Positions 36,298-47,435 of a stretch of DNA of 63,341 bases are shown here, in pieces. Position 1 is the first letter of the stretch; each line of letters begins with the position of its first letter. The notes under the pieces were generated by a model. The model did not search any database, was not told where the DNA came from, and worked only from the letters and a program-made list of their open reading frames with translations. Source of the DNA: Mesorhizobium plurifarium (GTDB lineage Bacteria > Pseudomonadota > Alphaproteobacteria > Rhizobiales > Rhizobiaceae); the NCBI GenBank assembly GCA_000824785.1, contig CCNB01000001.1, positions 5,693 to 69,033 on the forward strand. Reading direction: 5' to 3'. The position numbers and the translations under genes were made by a program.

Positions 36298-36307
36298 AAA
36301 GCGCTTT
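36298..36307. promoter_or_regulatory. Candidate LacI-type operator O1
   Basis: AAAGCGCTTT is a perfect ten-base palindrome with the central CG typical of LacI/GalR operators, 18 bases upstream of the aglR start. An identical copy is at 36521-36530. Here it would overlap the aglR promoter or ribosome-binding region and allow autoregulation. Confidence 0.65.
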
Positions 36308-36398
36308 CAAATTTGAATCGATCCGATGATTGTTGGCAAGGCCGCCAAGCACAAGCGGACCTTAAAGCCCTGCAGGCGTCGTTTGAAGCAAAATTGCT

Positions 36399-36429
36399 GC
36401 TGCAGTGCCAAAAAAGCATGCTGCAGTGC
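36399..36429 (+). repeat. Direct repeat pair in the agl intergenic region
   Basis: GCTGCAGTGC occurs at 36399-36408 and again at 36420-36429, exactly 21 bases apart (two helical turns), so a protein could bind both on one face. Each contains the palindrome CTGCAG. The region 36350-36470 is less GC-rich than the genes. These could be activator sites for aglE. Confidence 0.5.
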
Positions 36430-36520
36430 AGTTTTGCTATTCGATCCCGGGGAATTTAAATCGATTAATGAACGCGACCACTTGACTCTCAAGCGATTCA
36501 ATGGCGAGATCGAAATAGCC

Positions 36521-36530
36521 AAAGCGCTTT
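36521..36530. promoter_or_regulatory. Candidate LacI-type operator O2
   Basis: A second exact AAAGCGCTTT palindrome, 112 bases upstream of the aglE ATG and 223 bases from O1. With two sites a tetramer, or two dimers, could control the divergent promoters. The match to O1 within a 361-bp intergenic gap makes chance unlikely. Confidence 0.65.
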
Positions 36531-36641
36531 GGAAGTCTCTTCGAAAGGTTGCGGTTGCCCTTTCGCTGAGTCACAGTTCCGCGGGCGTCGGCGGACGAAA
36601 TGGAGGTTTCGTCCTGTTTGTGACCACTGGGAGGACTTGCG

Positions 36642-37997
36642 ATGAAGAAAATGCTTCTCTTGGGTGCGGCGTTCGCGGCACTCACCCTCAGCCTGCCGGC
36701 GCAAGCCGAACTGAAGTTCAAGCCGGGCGAGGATTCGAAATTTCATTGGTCGAACTACGACGACCTCAAGAAGGTCGATCTCAAGGGCGAGACGCTGACG
36801 ATCTTCGGACCGTGGCGCGGCGAAGACGAGACGCTCGTGCGTTCGGTTCTCGACTATTTCCAGGAAGCGACCGGCGCTGACGTCAAATACTCTTCATCCG
36901 AGAATTACGAGCAGCAGATCGTCATCGACACCCAGGCCGGCAGCCCGCCGAACATTGCCGTCCTGCCGCAGCCCGGTCTGATCCAGGATCTTGCCTCCAA
37001 GGGCGTGCTCACCCCGCTGGGCGACGACGTTGCCGCCTGGATCAAGGAAAACTACGCCGCCGGCGACTCCTGGGCCAAGCTCGGCACCTATAATGGCAAG
37101 GACGGCAAGCCCGGTTTCTACGCCTTCCCCTACAAGATCGACGTGAAGGGACTGGTCTGGTACTCGCCCGACAATTTCGACGAGGCCGGCTACAAGGTGC
37201 CGAAGACCCAGGAAGAGCTCGCCGACCTCGAAAAGAAGATCATCGCCGATGGCGGCAAGCCCTGGTGCATCGGGCTCGGCTCCGGCGGCGCCACCGGCTG
37301 GCCGGCGACCGACTGGGTCGAGGACATCATGCTGAGGACGCAGCCGCCGGAAGTCTACGACAAGTGGGTGAAGAACGAGATCCCGTTCACCGACCCGGCC
37401 GTGGTCAACGCCATCGACATCTTCGGCAAGATCGCCACCGACGACAAGATGGTGGACGGCGGCGCCAAGGCGGTCGCGGCGACCGACTTCCGCGACAGCC
37501 CGAAGGGCCTCTTCACCGTGCCGCCGAAGTGCTATATGCACCACCAGGCGTCGTTCATCCCGTCCTTCTTCCCGGAGAATGTGAAGCTCGGCCAGGACGC
37601 CGACTTCTTCCCCTATCCGCCTTACGCCTCCAAGCCGGAACTGGGCACGCCGCTGGAAGTGGCCGGAACGCTGGTGATGATCACCAAGGATTCCAAGGCC
37701 TCGCGCGAGTTCATCAAGTTCCTCGAGATGCCGCTCGCGCATGAATTGTGGATGGCGCAGAAGAGCTTCGTCACCCCGTTCAAGGCGGCCAACAAGGATG
37801 CCTATGGCAGCGAGGCGCTGAAAAAGCAGGGCGAGATCCTAGTCGGCGCCACGACGGTGCGGTTCGACGGATCCGACCTGATGCCCGGCAAGATCGGCGC
37901 GGGCTCGTTCTGGACCGGCATGGTCGACCTGGTCGGCGGCAAGTCCGCGCAGGACGTCGCCGCCGACATCCAGAAAAGCTGGGACGGCATCAAGTAA
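36642..37997 (+). CDS. aglE: Alpha-glucoside ABC transporter substrate-binding protein
   Basis: Periplasmic binding protein for alpha-glucosides, 451 residues (family 1 extracellular solute-binding). A Sec signal peptide is visible (MKKMLLLGAAFAALTLSLPA, cleavage after AQA). Family features include LTIFGPWRGEDETLVRSVLD, GSPPNIAVLPQPGLIQDLA and VDGGAKAVAATDFRDSPKGL. GGGAGGA precedes the ATG. First gene of aglEFGAK. The 166-bp gap to aglF contains stem-loops that may favour extra AglE synthesis. Confidence 0.93.
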   Translation: MKKMLLLGAAFAALTLSLPAQAELKFKPGEDSKFHWSNYDDLKKVDLKGETLTIFGPWRGEDETLVRSVLDYFQEATGADVKYSSSENYEQQIVIDTQAGSPPNIAVLPQPGLIQDLASKGVLTPLGDDVAAWIKENYAAGDSWAKLGTYNGKDGKPGFYAFPYKIDVKGLVWYSPDNFDEAGYKVPKTQEELADLEKKIIADGGKPWCIGLGSGGATGWPATDWVEDIMLRTQPPEVYDKWVKNEIPFTDPAVVNAIDIFGKIATDDKMVDGGAKAVAATDFRDSPKGLFTVPPKCYMHHQASFIPSFFPENVKLGQDADFFPYPPYASKPELGTPLEVAGTLVMITKDSKASREFIKFLEMPLAHELWMAQKSFVTPFKAANKDAYGSEALKKQGEILVGATTVRFDGSDLMPGKIGAGSFWTGMVDLVGGKSAQDVAADIQKSWDGIK

Positions 37998-38027
37998 GCG
38001 TCCTGAAATCCTCCTCATCCTCCACCT

Positions 38028-38070
38028 GGATCCGGGCTACGGCCCGGGTCCGACCGGCGGCCAACGCCGG
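38028..38070 (+). terminator. Intercistronic stem-loops aglE-aglF
   Basis: GGATCCGGGC (38028-38037) pairs with GCCCGGGTCC (38042-38051) with one G-T-type mismatch. CCGGCG (38054-38059) pairs with CGCCGG (38065-38070). No U-run follows, so they more likely stabilise aglE mRNA or attenuate than fully terminate. Confidence 0.5.
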
Positions 38071-38163
38071 AAGCCTTCGCGTTTCGATTGTTCCGAATAA
38101 CCGAAAGTCGGTGCATCCGATCGCCAGCCTCGGCTGACCGGTCATGCGCAGGGAGAGGGACCC

Positions 38164-39177
38164 ATGGCGGCTCAGATTTTCTCGGCCATATTCGTCATCA
38201 TCATCGGCGTCGGCGGCTGTGTCGCCTATTTCTGGGGCGCCAACAGACTGCTCGACCTCATCTTGCCCTCACGCGGGGTATCCGGCGCCGCCGCCATCAA
38301 CAATCTGCGCCGGCAGGGCTATGTGCGGCCGTGGCTGTTCGTCGGCCCGGCGCTGATCATCCTTGCCGTCTACCTGATCTACCCGGTGATCGCGACGCTA
38401 TGGCTCTCCTTCTTCGACCGCGGCGGCACCAGCTTCGTCGGACTCGCCAATTATGAATGGGCGGCCGGCGACCACGATCTGCGCAACTCGATCCTCAACA
38501 ACATACTATGGCTGGCCGTGGTGCCGGCCGCCTGCACCTTCCTCGGCCTGATCATCGCCGTGCTCACCGACAAGATCTGGTGGGGCACCATCGCCAAGAG
38601 CCTGATCTTCCTGCCTTTGGCCATCTCCTTCGTCGGGGCCAGCGTGATCTGGAAATTCATCTACGAGTATCGCGGCGAAGGCCAGGTGCAGATCGGGCTG
38701 CTCAACGCCATCATCCAGTATTTCGGCGGCCAGCCGCAGGTGTGGATATCGCTGCCGTTCTGGAACAATTTCTTCCTGATGGTGATCCTGATCTGGATCC
38801 AGACCGGCTTTGCCATGGTCATCCTGTCGTCGGCGCTGCGCGGCATTCCCGAAGAGACGCTGGAGGCGGCGGTGATCGACGGCGCCAACCCGTTCCAGAT
38901 CTTCTGGAAGATCATGGTGCCGCAGATCTGGGGCACGATCGCCGTGGTGTGGACCACGATCACCATCCTGGTGCTGAAAGTGTTCGATATCGTGCTGACC
39001 ATGACCAACGGCCAGTGGAACAGCCAGGTTCTCGCCAATCTGATGTTCGACTGGATGTTCCGCGGCGGCGGCGATTTCGGCCGCGGCGCCACCATCGCCA
39101 TCATCATCATGATCGCGGTCATTCCGATCATGGTCTGGAACATCCGCCAGGCCAACAAAGAGACGGGAGGGCACTGA
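38164..39177 (+). CDS. aglF: Alpha-glucoside ABC transporter permease AglF
   Basis: A 337-residue MalF-type inner-membrane permease with an extra N-terminal membrane segment (IFVIIIGVGGCVAYFWGA) before the core. Features include YVRPWLFVGPALIILAVYLI and the EAA loop EAAVIDGANPFQIFWKIMVP. A GGGAGAGGG ribosome site precedes the ATG. It pairs with AglG, whose gene starts one base after the aglF stop. Confidence 0.93.
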   Translation: MAAQIFSAIFVIIIGVGGCVAYFWGANRLLDLILPSRGVSGAAAINNLRRQGYVRPWLFVGPALIILAVYLIYPVIATLWLSFFDRGGTSFVGLANYEWAAGDHDLRNSILNNILWLAVVPAACTFLGLIIAVLTDKIWWGTIAKSLIFLPLAISFVGASVIWKFIYEYRGEGQVQIGLLNAIIQYFGGQPQVWISLPFWNNFFLMVILIWIQTGFAMVILSSALRGIPEETLEAAVIDGANPFQIFWKIMVPQIWGTIAVVWTTITILVLKVFDIVLTMTNGQWNSQVLANLMFDWMFRGGGDFGRGATIAIIIMIAVIPIMVWNIRQANKETGGH

Positions 39178-39178
39178 G

Positions 39179-40333
39179 ATGGCGACCAAGACCGGAAAAT
39201 CGTTCATCGGCCGTTTCGGCGTCCATATCGCCGTGCTCGTCTTCGTGGCGATCTGGACCATCCCCACCCTCGGCATCCTCGTCTCCTCGCTGCGCGACAA
39301 GGACCAGATCGTCGCGTCGGGCTGGTGGAATTCCTTCGCCAGCTCCAGCCAGAGCGAGGCTGGACGGTTGCCGGGCGCGTCGGCGCAAACCCAGAAGGAC
39401 GGCAAATACGTCATCGAAGGCAACATCTTTGGCGATGGCCCCAAGCGCGAGATCAGCGCCTTCGGCGTGAAATCTTCGGCGCCGACGCAGTACAAGGCGG
39501 GTTCGGTCGCCGACCTCAATGACGGCGCCACCCTGCAGATCAATGCCGATGGCGGCTTCGTGCTGTCATCACCGAAAGCCTTCGAGGGCGACCGCGGCCA
39601 GCGCGTCTATTTCGCCTCCTCGGCGCCGCCGAAATTCACCACGGAGAACTACGATGCCGTGCTGTTCTCGGAAGGCATCGGCCGCTCCTTCATGAACTCG
39701 CTGACGGTGACCATACCGGCGACGGTGATCCCGATCCTGATCGCCGCCTTCGCGGCTTACGCACTGGCCTGGATGCGCTTTCCCGGCCGGGCGCTGCTGA
39801 TCGCGGTCATCATTGGCCTTCTCGTGGTGCCGCTGCAGATGTCGCTGATCCCGCTGCTCAGGCTCTATAACGGCGTCGGCACCTTCTTCGGCGTGCCGTC
39901 CAAGACCTATCTCGGCATCTGGCTGGCGCATACCGGCTTCGGCCTGCCTTTCGCCATCTACCTGCTCAGGAGCTACATCGCCGGCCTGCCGCGCGAGATC
40001 ATGGAATCGGCGCGCATCGACGGCGCCAGCGACTTCGAGATCTTCGTCAAGATCGTGCTGCCGCTGTCCTTCCCGGTGCTTGCCTCCTTCGCCATCTTCC
40101 AGTTCCTGTGGGTATGGAACGATCTGCTGGTGGCGATGGTTTTCCTCGGCACGGCGCCCGACCAGATCGTGCTGACGGCCAAGCTCAACGCGCTGCTCGG
40201 CTCGCGCGGCGGCAATTGGGAGATCCTGACGACATCGGCGTTCATCACCATCATCGTGCCGCTGATCGTGTTCTTCTCGCTGCAGCGCTATTTCGTCCGC
40301 GGGCTGCTCGCCGGCTCGGTGAAAGGAGGTTGA
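39179..40333 (+). CDS. aglG: Alpha-glucoside ABC transporter permease AglG
   Basis: A 384-residue MalG-type permease. After the first membrane segment (IAVLVFVAIWTIPTLGILVS) a large periplasmic loop of about 130 residues follows, as in rhizobial AglG. The core includes FMNSLTVTIPATVIPILIAA and the EAA loop ESARIDGASDFEIFVKIVLP. A GGGAGG ribosome site sits at the end of aglF. The next gene, aglA, begins four bases after its stop. Confidence 0.93.
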   Translation: MATKTGKSFIGRFGVHIAVLVFVAIWTIPTLGILVSSLRDKDQIVASGWWNSFASSSQSEAGRLPGASAQTQKDGKYVIEGNIFGDGPKREISAFGVKSSAPTQYKAGSVADLNDGATLQINADGGFVLSSPKAFEGDRGQRVYFASSAPPKFTTENYDAVLFSEGIGRSFMNSLTVTIPATVIPILIAAFAAYALAWMRFPGRALLIAVIIGLLVVPLQMSLIPLLRLYNGVGTFFGVPSKTYLGIWLAHTGFGLPFAIYLLRSYIAGLPREIMESARIDGASDFEIFVKIVLPLSFPVLASFAIFQFLWVWNDLLVAMVFLGTAPDQIVLTAKLNALLGSRGGNWEILTTSAFITIIVPLIVFFSLQRYFVRGLLAGSVKGG

Positions 40334-40337
40334 AGAC

Positions 40338-42002
<1,665 letters not shown>

Positions 42003-42034
42003 ACTTGCAAACAGAGATCAACGGGAGAGAAAAC

Positions 42035-43147
<1,113 letters not shown>

Positions 43148-43198
43148 GGTTCAAGCGCTCCGACGGACACGAAGTCATCCACGAAGTCATCGTGGAAA

Positions 43199-43228
43199 AA
43201 AAGCGGCGGGCCAGGGCCCGCCGCTTTT
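43199..43228. terminator. Bidirectional intrinsic terminator of the agl operon
   Basis: AAAAGCGGCGGGCC (43199-43212), loop AG, then GGCCCGCCGCTTTT (43215-43228): a 14-base perfect stem with A and T tracts on both sides. It serves aglK on the plus strand and the DUF680 gene ending at 43252 on the minus strand. Confidence 0.9.
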
Positions 43229-43251
43229 CTTGTTCATACCGTCTAAGGCTA

Positions 43252-43485
43252 TTAGCGGCCGAAGAGGTTACGGTCGCTGCCCTGAGCGGCCGGCTTGTGA
43301 ACGTCGTTCGACGAGTTCAACAGCTTGTAAACCGTCGAGTCGGTATTGATCGACGACGTGCGCGTGGTGTCCACGGCGGTAGCCGGCTGGTTGACGCGGA
43401 CCTCGCCGGTATGGCCGCTCTCCGCGGCAAAAGCAGCGCCGGAAACGGCCAACAAGGCGGCCGTGGCAAGTACGATCTTCTTCAT
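43252..43485 (-). CDS. Small secreted DUF680-like protein A
   Basis: A 77-residue protein with a Sec signal peptide (MKKIVLATAALLAVSGAAFA) and a short Ser/Thr-rich mature part ending in SDRNLFGR. It resembles DUF680, a family of small periplasmic proteins described mainly from Mesorhizobium loti and of unknown function. AGGAG precedes the ATG. A paralogue lies directly upstream at 43555-43761, sharing signal and C-terminal motif. Confidence 0.8.
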   Translation of the reverse strand: MKKIVLATAALLAVSGAAFAAESGHTGEVRVNQPATAVDTTRTSSINTDSTVYKLLNSSNDVHKPAAQGSDRNLFGR

Positions 43486-43554
43486 TTCAATGCTCCTGAA
43501 TTCTATGGTCCGACCGATGCGGCGGCAAACCTGCCGCCGGGTCGAGGTCGGCTG

Positions 43555-43761
43555 TTAGTTGTTGCCGAAAAGGTTGTGGTCGGCGCCCGTCGTGGCGGAC
43601 TGCTGAGTGGCAGGCGCGGACTGGTGGACCGAAGCCGTGTAGGACGAGTCGACCTTAGCCGACGCCTGATTGGCTTCATTCGGGTTGTAATGGTCGCTAC
43701 CAGCGAAGGCGCTGCCGGAAATTGCCAGAAGGGCTGCGGCAGTGAGAACAATCTTTTTCAT
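43555..43761 (-). CDS. Small secreted DUF680-like protein B
   Basis: A 68-residue paralogue of protein A: signal peptide MKKIVLTAAALLAISGSAFA, then a mature part rich in Ser, Ala and Gln ending in GADHNLFGNN. The motif D(R/H)NLFG at the end is the best-conserved piece between the two mature proteins. The start at 43761 is chosen because it begins the signal peptide; the frame's extension to 43869 is non-homologous. Function unknown. Confidence 0.8.
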   Translation of the reverse strand: MKKIVLTAAALLAISGSAFAGSDHYNPNEANQASAKVDSSYTASVHQSAPATQQSATTGADHNLFGNN

Positions 43762-44372
43762 TTTTGCTACTCCAGTATCTTTATTCCGTCCGTCTAGCGG
43801 CGTGTCTTGGGAATGAAATCGCGTCGTTCGGACAACGGTGATTTGGGTGAGCCGAGTGTCGGATTCCAATCACGAAGTTTTTCCGTCTGGACCATGAATC
43901 CGCATCTTGAAGTTTTGATAAGCATGCCTATGACTTTATTTTTTCTGAACTTTATCAATGGCTTATATCGATTTGACAGTTGGCTCACCAAGTGTGTCGG
44001 AGCGCCGCCGTTCACACCGTCCTGCACGCACCGTCAACAGAAACGAACCGTTCAGTTCGATTTTAGAATCTCCTAATAGTCACTTTTCGATACTGTTAAC
44101 CATTCTACCCCCGTCCGAAGGGCGATTCGGCTCGCTTTCAGAACTACGTTCAGGCTCAAGGCCAAGGAGCGTTCATGCCGGAAAGGATCGCAGCCGCTCT
44201 TCGTCGGGGCTGAAAATCGAGGCTTGAACCGCGAATTAAAACCTAAAGTGGTTTGCGATGGCGCCTGCGCGCCTTGCCTTGCCAAGCAAGGATCGAGCGT
44301 TTACAGGCATTGTTCAGGGGTCAGGCAAGGATGCGGCCGGCAGCAGCCGGCTTGCAGAGCGGGGTCAGGAAC
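43762..44372. other. AT-richer intergenic region before the PqqD/HprK cassette
   Basis: About 610 bp without a convincing long gene, AT-richer than its surroundings around 43900-44110. It must contain promoters for the DUF680 genes (minus) and the cassette (plus). The only start with a strong ribosome site (AAGGAG) is ATG 44175, which encodes a 12-residue open frame (MPERIAAALRRG) ending at 44213. It could be a leader peptide. Confidence 0.4.
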
Positions 44373-44801
44373 ATGCCTCTTTCCGAGGTCTATGCCGTTG
44401 CGAGCAAGGACATCGTGTTCGAATCCTTCGACGGCGAAGCTGTCGTGCTCGATCTCTCCAACGGCAAGTATTTCGGCTTCTCCGATTCCGGCAGCAAGGT
44501 GTGGCAGGCACTGTCCTCGGGTGTCGGCACCGAGGCGCTGATCCGATCGGCCGTGGGCGCCGCGATGGTCAGCGCCGATGCACTCGAGGCTTTCATCGCG
44601 CGGCTGGTCGAGCTTGGGCTGTTGGCCCCCTCCGGCGCAACGCCGCTGCCCTCCTCGGACGATTTGCCGGCGGCCCTGGCGGCGGCGAGCGAGCCGCTCG
44701 ATGTCAGCGTCCATGATGATCTTGCCGACCTCATCACCGTCGACCCAATCCACGAGGTCGAGGAGCCGCTCGGCTGGCCGGCCGTCAAGCAGGTATCCTG
44801 A
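44373..44801 (+). CDS. PqqD-family peptide chaperone-like protein with acidic tail
   Basis: Residues 1-90 are a PqqD/RRE-type winged helix (VVLDLSNGKYFGFSDSGSKV, WQALSSG, then the helical LEAFIARLVELGLL). Such domains bind the leader of ribosomally made precursor peptides. The protein is 142 residues, longer than PqqD. The extra 95-142 tail is acidic and ends DLITVDPIHEVEEPLGWPAV. No PQQ genes or radical SAM enzyme are nearby. The ATG 44373 has an AGGA site, so the frame's upstream extension is rejected. It leads a cassette with an HprK-like kinase, glycosyltransferases and a nucleotidyltransferase. Confidence 0.82.
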   Translation: MPLSEVYAVASKDIVFESFDGEAVVLDLSNGKYFGFSDSGSKVWQALSSGVGTEALIRSAVGAAMVSADALEAFIARLVELGLLAPSGATPLPSSDDLPAALAAASEPLDVSVHDDLADLITVDPIHEVEEPLGWPAVKQVS

Positions 44802-44838
44802 GCGAGCGGCCACGGCTCGGGCCAGGCCGGAACGGACC

Positions 44839-45915
44839 ATGCCACGCGTCACGCTCGAGACTTTGCCGGATTACGCCCGCTTCCTCCTCGCCGCCGCCGA
44901 GAGCGCGGCCGGTCAGTTCCCGGTCCAGCGGGCAGTCCGCCTTCCCGGGCTGGACTTGACCGCGCATCTCGATGCCGGCGCGCTGGCGGATGCCATGGAC
45001 CAGGCTTTCATCGGAACCAACGGCGATCGGCTGGACTCCCGTCAATGCCATATCTTCATCGGCCATCCAGGTATCGGCGACATGCCGGTGCCGGCAAGCT
45101 GGGGCGATGCGCATTTCACCGAACACGGCTTTGCCCAAAAACTCGCCGAGGCGGGGCTGCGCGGCCATCATTTCCACGATCTGGACTTCTGGCAGATCTA
45201 CGACCCCGGACGGCGCGTCGGCGTCCAGTTGATGCGCTCGGCCGACGCGTTTCCACCCTGGGAGCAGGGAGCGCCGCTGCGCGCCGTCCTGCACTGGGAA
45301 TATGCCGCGCGCGGCATGCGCCTTGCCCATGCCGGCACGCTGGGAATCGACGGCAAGGGCGTGCTGCTGGCCGGCGCCGGCGGCGCGGGAAAATCCGGAA
45401 CCGTCGTTGCAGGATTGCTCAACGGGCTGGACAGCGTCGGCGACGACTATGTGCTCATCGACCTCGAGAACGGCGTGACCGCGCGACCGCTGTTTTCCAT
45501 CCTGAAGCAGGATCCGAAGGGTTTTGCCCGACTCGGACTGGAAAGGCGGTTGGGCACCGACCGCCCGCTCAACTGGCAAGGAAAACATACCTTTCACATT
45601 GACGAGATCGCGCCGCGGCCGGTACCTGCAACCCTGGACATCGTTATGTTGATGGTGCCACATATCGGTGACGGCGAGGCAAGTTCGATCGTGCCGATGT
45701 CGCGCAAGGATGCAATGATCGCGCTGGCGTCGTCTGGCATCGCGCAGATGCCTGGCGAGCGGGAAAGCGGCTTTCGCTTCTTCAGCGATCTCACACGCCT
45801 TTTGCCGTGCTACCGGCTTTTCCTCGGGACGCGTCCGGAGGAGATCGCCGGTACGATTGCGGATTTCCTTGCGCGGGCGCCCGATGAAGCTGAGTGTGAT
45901 CATGCCGGTCCATAA
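44839..45915 (+). CDS. HprK-related kinase
   Basis: A 358-residue protein resembling HPr kinase-related proteins found with PqqD-like partners. A P-loop is clear in GVLLAGAGGAGKSGTVVAGL (about 175-190), with an acidic motif SVGDDYVLID after it. The N-terminal ~160 residues match nothing I recognise. Related kinases phosphorylate a Ser or the C-terminus of a peptide in some lasso-peptide clusters; the target here is unknown. The start at 44839 is 37 bases after pqqD. The end overlaps the first glycosyltransferase by 32 bases. Confidence 0.8.
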   Translation: MPRVTLETLPDYARFLLAAAESAAGQFPVQRAVRLPGLDLTAHLDAGALADAMDQAFIGTNGDRLDSRQCHIFIGHPGIGDMPVPASWGDAHFTEHGFAQKLAEAGLRGHHFHDLDFWQIYDPGRRVGVQLMRSADAFPPWEQGAPLRAVLHWEYAARGMRLAHAGTLGIDGKGVLLAGAGGAGKSGTVVAGLLNGLDSVGDDYVLIDLENGVTARPLFSILKQDPKGFARLGLERRLGTDRPLNWQGKHTFHIDEIAPRPVPATLDIVMLMVPHIGDGEASSIVPMSRKDAMIALASSGIAQMPGERESGFRFFSDLTRLLPCYRLFLGTRPEEIAGTIADFLARAPDEAECDHAGP

Positions 45916-46636
45916 CCGCGAGCGCTTCGTCGTCCCGGCCTTACGCTCGCTCATCAGGCAGCGCGACGCCGCCGACCTCGACATCATCGTCATCGACGAC
46001 GGCTCGACGGACGGATCGGCCGAGGCGGTTCGCTCCATGGCCGACGAGAACCCTTGCATCCGCCTGTTCCGGCACGCTCATATGGGCGTTGCGGCTGCCC
46101 GTAATGCGGGGCTGCGGCAATTGCCGGCGGATGCCGGTTTCGTGTCCTTCCTCGATTCCGACGACATTTCGCTTGCCGGTCGGTTCAAGGCGGATCTCGC
46201 CCACTTCGAAACGCGTCCCGGCCTCGATCTGACTTACTCGCTGATGACGTTGGTCGACCGGATCGACGACGAGACGTTGGAGCCGGCCCCGGACAGCCGT
46301 ATGATGACGCTTCGCGGGCTCTCCCTGAGCACCGCTCTGTTCAGCCGGGCGCTTGTCGATCGCGTCGGCTGGTTCGACGAGGAGTTCGAATTGTCCGAGG
46401 ACACGGACTATCTGCTGCGCGTCTTCGAAACGGGGCCTCGTTACGAGCTCCTGGACAGCGTTGCGATCTACTACCGGCGCCACGCGGGGAACGCCACCCG
46501 GGAGAATGACGGCCGGCTCCGCGACCATCTGCGGGCGATCCACAAATCGATGCGACGGCGCAAAGCAGATTCGTCGCTGCGCGAGGCTCCGGGTTTCTTC
46601 GAGTACAAGAGCCCGCCGGACTGGCAGGGCATGTGA
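45884..46636 (+). CDS. Family 2 glycosyltransferase, tandem copy 1
   Basis: A 250-residue GT2 (GT-A fold) enzyme. The nucleotide-sugar site includes LSVIMPVHNRERFVVPALRS, DLDIIVIDDGSTDGS and the metal-binding SFLDSDDISLAGRF. ELSEDTDYLLRVFETGPRY follows in the acceptor half. No membrane segment. It starts at ATG 45884 within the kinase gene. It is closely similar along its length to the next gene, which has exactly the same length. Sugar and acceptor are unknown. Confidence 0.88.
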   Translation: MKLSVIMPVHNRERFVVPALRSLIRQRDAADLDIIVIDDGSTDGSAEAVRSMADENPCIRLFRHAHMGVAAARNAGLRQLPADAGFVSFLDSDDISLAGRFKADLAHFETRPGLDLTYSLMTLVDRIDDETLEPAPDSRMMTLRGLSLSTALFSRALVDRVGWFDEEFELSEDTDYLLRVFETGPRYELLDSVAIYYRRHAGNATRENDGRLRDHLRAIHKSMRRRKADSSLREAPGFFEYKSPPDWQGM

Positions 46637-46682
46637 TGGAAGCCGGGGGGCTGAATCGCACAAAACTATTCCGGAGCCACGG

Positions 46683-47435
46683 ATGAGGCTCTCCGTGATC
46701 ATGCCGGTCCACAACCGCGAGACCTATGTGCGCGCGGCGCTACGCTCGCTGCTGAGGCAGCGCGACGCCGCCGATCTCGACATCATCGTCATCGATGACG
46801 GCTCGACCGACGGTTCGGCTCAAGCTGTGCGCGCCATGATGGAGGACGCACCTTGCATCCGGCTGTTCCAACAGGAGAACATGGGCGTGACCCGGGCACG
46901 CAACAGCGGACTCAGGCGGCTCGAGCCGGGAACCGAACTGGTGTCCTTTCTCGATTCCGACGACATCTCGCCGGCCGGGCGTTTCGCGGCGGATCTGGAC
47001 CTTTTCAGGCGCGATCCCTCGCTCGAGCTGACCTATTCCCGGATGATGCTGGTCGACAGGATCGATGACGAGACGCTGGAGCCGACCCCGGACAGCAAAA
47101 GCATCACCGTTCGCGGCATCCATCTGTCGTCCGCGATCTTCTCGCGTCGTCTGGTCGACCGGATCGGCGGTTTCGACGAGGATTTCGTCCAGGCCGAGGA
47201 TACGGACTTCCTGCTGCGCGGTTTCGAAATTGGCCCCCGCTACGTGCTCCCGGACACGCTGGCGCTTTATTACCGGCGGCACGCCGGCAACATGACAAGG
47301 CAGGAAGACGTGCAGTCGCGCGAGTTCCTGCGCGCGATCTATAAATCGATGAAGCGGCGCAGGGCCAATCCGTCGCTCAAGCCGATCGACGGCATATTCG
47401 AATTGAAGAAACTCGCGGACTGGCGGTTCATGTGA
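46683..47435 (+). CDS. Family 2 glycosyltransferase, tandem copy 2
   Basis: A 250-residue paralogue of the preceding gene, with the same motifs (LSVIMPVHNRETYVRAALRS, DLDIIVIDDGSTDGS, SFLDSDDISPAGRF, AEDTDFLLRGFEIGPRY). DNA identity is obvious across the first 120 bases, so this is a tandem duplication. Divergence in the C-terminal 40 residues suggests different acceptors. Its stop overlaps the next ATG by one base. Confidence 0.88.
   Translation: MRLSVIMPVHNRETYVRAALRSLLRQRDAADLDIIVIDDGSTDGSAQAVRAMMEDAPCIRLFQQENMGVTRARNSGLRRLEPGTELVSFLDSDDISPAGRFAADLDLFRRDPSLELTYSRMMLVDRIDDETLEPTPDSKSITVRGIHLSSAIFSRRLVDRIGGFDEDFVQAEDTDFLLRGFEIGPRYVLPDTLALYYRRHAGNMTRQEDVQSREFLRAIYKSMKRRRANPSLKPIDGIFELKKLADWRFM

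Noticed and set aside
43807..44076. 89-codon plus-strand frame in the AT-richer gap
   Set aside because: No ribosome site, no recognisable domain and no signal or repeat features; it also overlaps the likely DUF680 promoter.
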